64,000 bases of DNA from Cordia subcordata. Taxonomy: Eukaryota; Streptophyta; Magnoliopsida; Boraginales; Cordiaceae. Shown here in pieces: positions 59,421 to 64,000 of this stretch. The number at the start of each line of letters is the position of its first letter. Positions within the stretch are counted from its first letter, which is position 1. The notes under the pieces are model-generated. The model saw only the letters and a list, made by a program, of their open reading frames with translations. It ran no database searches and had not been told where the DNA came from. The position numbers were made by a program, and so were the translations under genes. The DNA lies in contig JAPTOF010000005.1 of NCBI GenBank assembly GCA_028554755.1, forward strand, positions 17,830,001 through 17,894,000, read 5' to 3'.

Positions 59421-60565
59421 ATGTCTTACTACAACTACAAAAACAAATCAGGAAAAGAAAAAGAAGACGATGGTGACTCACTGGCAACTATAGGCAAGGC
59501 GGTGGGAGCGGTGGCTGGAGCAGCTTTTGCTGTATGGGGCATAGCTAAGCTCTTCACTGCCCCCTCAGAAGAATCATCATCAGCATCAAAAAGCCAGTTC
59601 ACGACCTACAATAAGCAGCCAATGTTCGCTTCGTTTCAAGGAGCTACTACTGAAACGGTAATTTTTCTGTTCTTATGCCGTCTCCATTTAACAACCGAAG
59701 TTTTTCTATAGCTAATTCTTGTGTCACGCGCGTCTCATTATCAACAAGCCAGTTCATTTCCAGCAATAAGCAGCCCGTGTTCGGTTCACTTCAAGGAGCT
59801 ACTACTGAAGCGGTAATTTTTCCGTCCCTATGCCGTCTCTGTTTAGCAACTGAAGTTTTTCTATAGCTAATTCTCGTGTCACGGGTGTCTCATCATGAAC
59901 AAGCAAGTTCATGACCAATAATAAGCAGCCTAAAGCCATTTCGTACGTATGGACAAGCTCTGTAACTTTTCTGTCTCTGTGCTGTCTCTATTTTTCTGTG
60001 TCGCTAATTTTCGTCACTACGTGTTTCTTTGTCTAAGGAGGGGGTGCCGAAATGGAGTCCGCCAAAGAAGGGTTGGTTGAAACTCAACACTGATGCCAGT
60101 TGCAGAACTTTACCGGTGCCCCGTTCTGTGGCCATTGGAGGGGTGTTTCGAGATGACAAGGGTGTTTGGGTGGTTGGTTTTGCTCGAAGAATTCAGGGCT
60201 GCCCTGCTGAACGCAGCGATTTAGCTGAATTATGGGCCATAAGAGAGGGACTGGAGACAGCACTAGAGATGGGATTCGAAAACATTGAGATCGAGACTGA
60301 TTCAAAAGCTGCTTTAGGCCATCTTAACAGTGAATTAAGAGTTCCAAGCAATGACTTTGAAAGATGCCGACTTGTTAAGGCTTGCCAAGATATGATGGAG
60401 AGGTTTAGTCCATGGTCAATTCAACTGCAACATGTGGACGCAGGAGCTAATAGGGTTGCAGACAAAATGGCGGATTTAGGCCACGACAGTTGGCGTTTTG
60501 AAAAGGCCACCTATTCCAAGCCACCTAAGGAAGTTGTTTTCCATTATAAACGTGATCTTGAATAA
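59421..60565 (+). CDS. RNase H-like (RVT_3 type) protein with tandem cassette exons, copy B
   Basis: Proposed exons are 59421-59657, 59753-59812, 59908-59961 and 60038-60565, all joined in phase 0, giving up to 292 residues. The ATG at 59421 starts MSYYNYKNKSGKEKEDD, then a Gly/Ala-rich hydrophobic helix at about 21-47 (TIGKAVGAVAGAAFAVWG) that could be membrane-embedded. The last exon holds the RNase H-like fold: NTDAS (Asp 136), AELWA (Glu 181), IETDS (Asp 205) and a C-terminal GANRVADKMAD, as in plant reverse-transcriptase-derived RNase H domains. Nuclease activity is plausible but unproven. The small exons are tandem copies of the end of exon 1, so their use is optional for the frame. Intron borders are inferred from GT/AG and frame. 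A damaged paralogue lies at 21470-22247. (GAAA)n follows the stop at 60581-60616. Confidence 0.8.
59598..60062 (+). repeat. Three 155-bp tandem repeats forming cassette exons
   Basis: The anchor TTC of each unit is at 59598, 59753 and 59908, exactly 155 bases apart. Each unit has an exon-like part (60, 60 and 54 nt) ending at a GTAA donor, then an intron-like part ending in an acceptor. In unit 1 the exon part is fused to exon 1. Confidence 0.85.
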
Positions 60566-62604
60566 TTTGAAAACATGGTGAAGAAAAGAAGAAAGAAAGA
60601 AAGAAAGAAAGAAAAGGTCATCAAGGATTTAAGATGGATTCTCTGGTTAAGCCTGTGTTATTTTAAGTTTTGATGTTTTAGTTTTCTTGAAGGTGTGTTG
60701 TTGTACTACGTTTATCATCCATCTCGAGCTACTGATTGTGGAACAAAATATGCGTTACTTCGAATATATGTGTATACATATGTGTGTATTTTTGTAACAG
60801 CACGGTAAAATTTGCAATCGCATATTGATCTGAGTCATTTTCCGTCAATCAATTTATGACTCAACCACAGGCTTCCTTCTAAAGTCATAGCTAGGGTGTT
60901 AATTATGATTTGACAACTAAAGATTTTTATTTGTTAAGTGATAGTTAAAATTGTTGGGATTATTTTTCTTATAAGTAAAATAGTCTTAAATTGGAATCCC
61001 GTAATAATGGGGTTTTGAAAAAAAAAATGCCATCAATTTAAAAAAAATGTAAGAGATTTTATTTGATAAACCTTTTTCATTGGCATCCTTAAAGTCTATT
61101 ATTCAACCACTAAAGGGCTAGTTTGGTTTTTCATTTTCTAAAGCGGAACTAATTCTTTGTAGAATAAAATTCCATTTTGAGGGAAAAAAATGGGTGTTTG
61201 ATTTTCCATCATAAAGTTTCGTTTGATCCCAAAATTAAAGAAGTTTTAAATTTAAATGGAGAAGTTAGAAATTTTGCTTCTCCCTTTACAATTTGCAAGA
61301 AGGAGTTTCAATTTTATTTTATTTTTGACAACAGTGTTCTCACTACTTCTTTATTAATATCTCTTGAACTATAGTTATAATTAAAAAATAAACAAAATAA
61401 GAAAAATTAAAAATTAAAAAGTAAACATAAAATTTTTTTATTCAATAAAATAATATAAAAATTAAAAAAGTAACAATTAACTAAATTAATCTAATTAATT
61501 AAAAATTGAATAAAAATAAAATAACATAGACAAATAATAATTCAATTTAAAATATTAATTTAATAATATTTTCAATGTTTAATTTAATAATAATTTATTA
61601 ATTTTTAATTTAGTTTAGTGTTTTTCATTTATATCACAAAAAGTAAATAATAATTTATTATTTTAAGTTTCAAAATGTCTTTTAGTAATTTAGACAATTA
61701 ATCGTTATTTTTAAATATAAAACTAAACATTATTTTATTTAATAAAAGTTTATTTTATATAAAAATAACTATTTTTTTTTTCACACTAAAAATTCTTTTA
61801 GCCAAAAGTCTGTTTCCAAGAAGTTTTCTTAGGAAAAGGTGTGTTGAAAACCGAAAGTCCTTTTAAGACTCTCAAGTTCTCTCTCCTTCTTTTCTTTTCT
61901 TTTTTTTTCACTTTTCTCTTTAACAGGTTAGATAGGATAGAATTGGCGGCACCGTTCAAATTGCTTCTTCTCTTTTTCTTGATTTCTTTTTTTTTTTTTA
62001 AATCCAATTTAACGTCTCGATATATATATGTGGGTCTATACATGTCTGTGTGCATTTGTGCTTCGGGTTGCAGAGGTAACAAAGTAGTTTTAGCCACCAC
62101 CTATTCAAGTTTTGGACTTAGAGTGTTTGTCCCTTCTCCTGTTGACACAATTTAGGTATTGCAGTCCCTTAGCCGAACTTCTGTCCACGCTAGTGAGTTC
62201 CGCAAAAATCACCTTCGAGTAGTTTCTTGTTTGTCCTTTAGTAATAGCTATCTTGTTGTCGACCTTATTGTCCATCGATTCACTAAAGTCATAAGGCCTT
62301 AATTATGATTTTGGTTATGTATTTGTTCTTTGATGATCGCTGTCTTGATGTCGACCTTATTGTTCATCGACCTCATTAAAGTCATTGGGTCTTAATTATG
62401 ATTTTGGTTCCGTGTGTGTCCTTTGGCGATCACTATCTTGTTGTCGACCTTATTGTTCATCGATCCTACTCAAGTCATCGGGTCTTAATTATGATTTGGC
62501 AACTAAAGATTTTTATTTAACAAACCTTTTTTTGTCGATATCCTTAAAGTCAATTATTCAGCCAGTAACTCTCAAATTCTTTCTCTTTCTTTCTTTCTTT
62601 TTTT
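60566..62604. other. 3' flank and AT-rich intergenic DNA with a 92-bp tandem repeat
   Basis: 60581-60616 is (GAAA)n in the 3' flank of copy B. 61380-61800 is extremely AT-rich. 62220-62497 holds three copies of a 92-93-bp repeat marked by GTCGACCTTATTG at 62258, 62350 and 62443. No gene was recognised. Confidence 0.5.
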
Positions 62605-63172
62605 CCTTTTCGTTTGGGTAGGATAGAATTAATTATCTCATCTGTTCGAATTTCTTCTTTTCTTTTTCTTGATTTCTGGTTACGAAAATTCCAAACTCAT
62701 CAACTTTATATAAATCTGGTTAATTGCATTTTAAAGGAATGACAATAATCCACTTAATTACAAACAAATTCTGTGAGCAAGTTTAATTTTAGAATTATCA
62801 AACATATAATTCAACAGCTCAATAATTTCGAAAATTTGGTAAGACACACACAAGGTTTGGTGCCCAATAATCTTTTGTGTTTTTGCTTTTGATGTCATTA
62901 TCTAATTAAACAAGAGAAAAGAAATCTCATCCTTACAACTTAGGAGGAAAAAGTTACTTAAGTCCTTTTCACTACTTTTCTTTCCTTAAAGTCATTGTAC
63001 TATGTTGTTAAACCCAACCTAATTTCTCGTTCTCTGTAGAATTTTAAGCCAAAACTTTTATTTGTCGAGAAAGTAATCTCAACTAGTTAATTTAGCCGCT
63101 CGTTTCTATGTTGTTAGACTACTTTATAAAATAAAGAAAACAAGATATTGTAATTAGTGTATGTTATTGTAT
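62605..63172. repeat. Block F, copy 2
   Basis: Near-identical to 57510-58094, with small indels. Confidence 0.75.
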
Positions 63173-63224
63173 TAATTCATATTTTTTCTATAAGAAATAT
63201 TATATTATTCATTTTCTAAACACA

Positions 63225-63256
<32 letters not shown>

Positions 63257-63321
63257 TAAGAGGTAGGTAAATTTGTATAATATAATTTTAGTGATAGGTC
63301 ATGGACTCACTGGCAAATTTC

Positions 63322-63385
<64 letters not shown>

Positions 63386-64000
63386 CAGCTTTATAAAGAT
63401 AATAATTGATTTTTTAACCCATGAAGAATCGTCATTATTACAGATGCAATTAAGTCTCACGCAAATAATTCTCTTTTGCTTTTCATATTATAATTGCAAC
63501 TGTGCTCCTGCTTTTAAGGCATGTTTAGGATTGGATTTTTTTCCAACTTAGGAAAAGCACTTTTTTTTTTTGGAAAAAGGAATTTTTTTTTACAATAACA
63601 ATTTGGTTTGACTTGCAAAAAAGTTAAAACTTTAAAAAAAGACTTAAATATAACTTTTTAAAAAACTAAAATTTTTAACTTTTAAAAAAAATACAGTATT
63701 TTTTTCAAAAATTGCTAAAAAAAAATACTTTCTTAGTAGCATCATTAGGCAGATTGGTTGCTTTCTTTTAAGTGGTTTACCTGTTGAATCACCATCAAAT
63801 TAAGCTTACGAGCTTGTTTTAGCAAGAAAAAGAGTTAGGTTTCGTTAAAAAGAGAGGTGCATAAGTGTTTGGTTATATCTAAAATTGAGTTGTGAGTGAC
63901 TCAAAATAGAGTTTTAGAAAAATATCCACTATGCTGTTTTTCCAAATTGCGTTTTACAAATAAAAGATTTACAATATATTCTTTTATGATTAAAGATTAA
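63173..64000. repeat. Microsatellites and a diverged block E copy 4
   Basis: (AT)n at 63231-63256 and (CA)n(TA)n at 63321-63379. 63400-63500 resembles the CATTATTATAGATGCAACT part of block E, and 63740-63785 its GGTTGCTT...AAGTGGTTT part. Between them is an A/T-run, MITE-like insertion (about 63524-63735). The window ends in AT-rich DNA. Confidence 0.5.

Noticed and set aside
60029..60037. Start of RNase H copy B as a separate gene at 60029
   Set aside because: The apparent start is TTG in the intron just before the acceptor at 60036-60037; the ATG at 59421 with splicing gives a colinear protein matching copy A.

Overview
This is a nuclear segment from a flowering plant, most likely a eudicot. 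It is AT-rich, its genes are split by GT-AG introns, it carries a tandem pair of CYP749A-like cytochrome P450 genes, and it is packed with plant transposable elements (hAT, MULE, Helitron, Harbinger-type MITEs) plus a rearranged endogenous caulimovirid (plant pararetrovirus). I cannot name the species.

Layout. 1-3.28 kb: the 5' part of a minus-strand gene for a protein of unknown function with three SUMO-interaction-like motifs; it runs off the left edge. 3.3-10.4 kb: intergenic DNA with several TIR elements. 10.46-19.5 kb: two complete five-exon P450 genes in tandem on the plus strand, with identical intron phases. 19.5-22.25 kb: duplicated flank and a damaged RNase H-like gene (copy A). 22.3-64 kb: a decayed tandem array whose ancestral unit I read as [F-E-G-RNase H gene-C-D] (my block names). 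Only one RNase H copy in the array looks intact (copy B, 59421-60565); it carries three exact 155-bp tandem repeats that behave as phase-0 cassette exons.

Each unit of the array was hit by different insertions, so the copies serve as empty-site controls for one another. Unit 1 holds a Helitron (23397-24610) and, inside an older hAT-type element with a perfect 8-bp target duplication (25004-39850), a 14-kb cluster of caulimovirid fragments captured in a TA microsatellite. That cluster includes a 311-bp inverted repeat and a 3.8-kb autonomous-type hAT element. Unit 2 holds a second, longer copy of the same hAT family (42157-46577), a 675-bp hAT MITE (48367-49041) and a 3.8-kb MULE (49784-53623). 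The MULE carries a MuDR-like N-terminal ORF and an antisense, broken plant-mobile-domain gene. Unit 3 holds a Harbinger-type MITE with TTA duplications (58322-58536).

The genes that probably still make protein are the SIM-motif gene, the two P450s and RNase H copy B. The first P450 has an unusual I-helix (Leu in place of the conserved acidic residue). All viral and transposase reading frames seen here are interrupted. No rRNA, tRNA or CRISPR was recognised.
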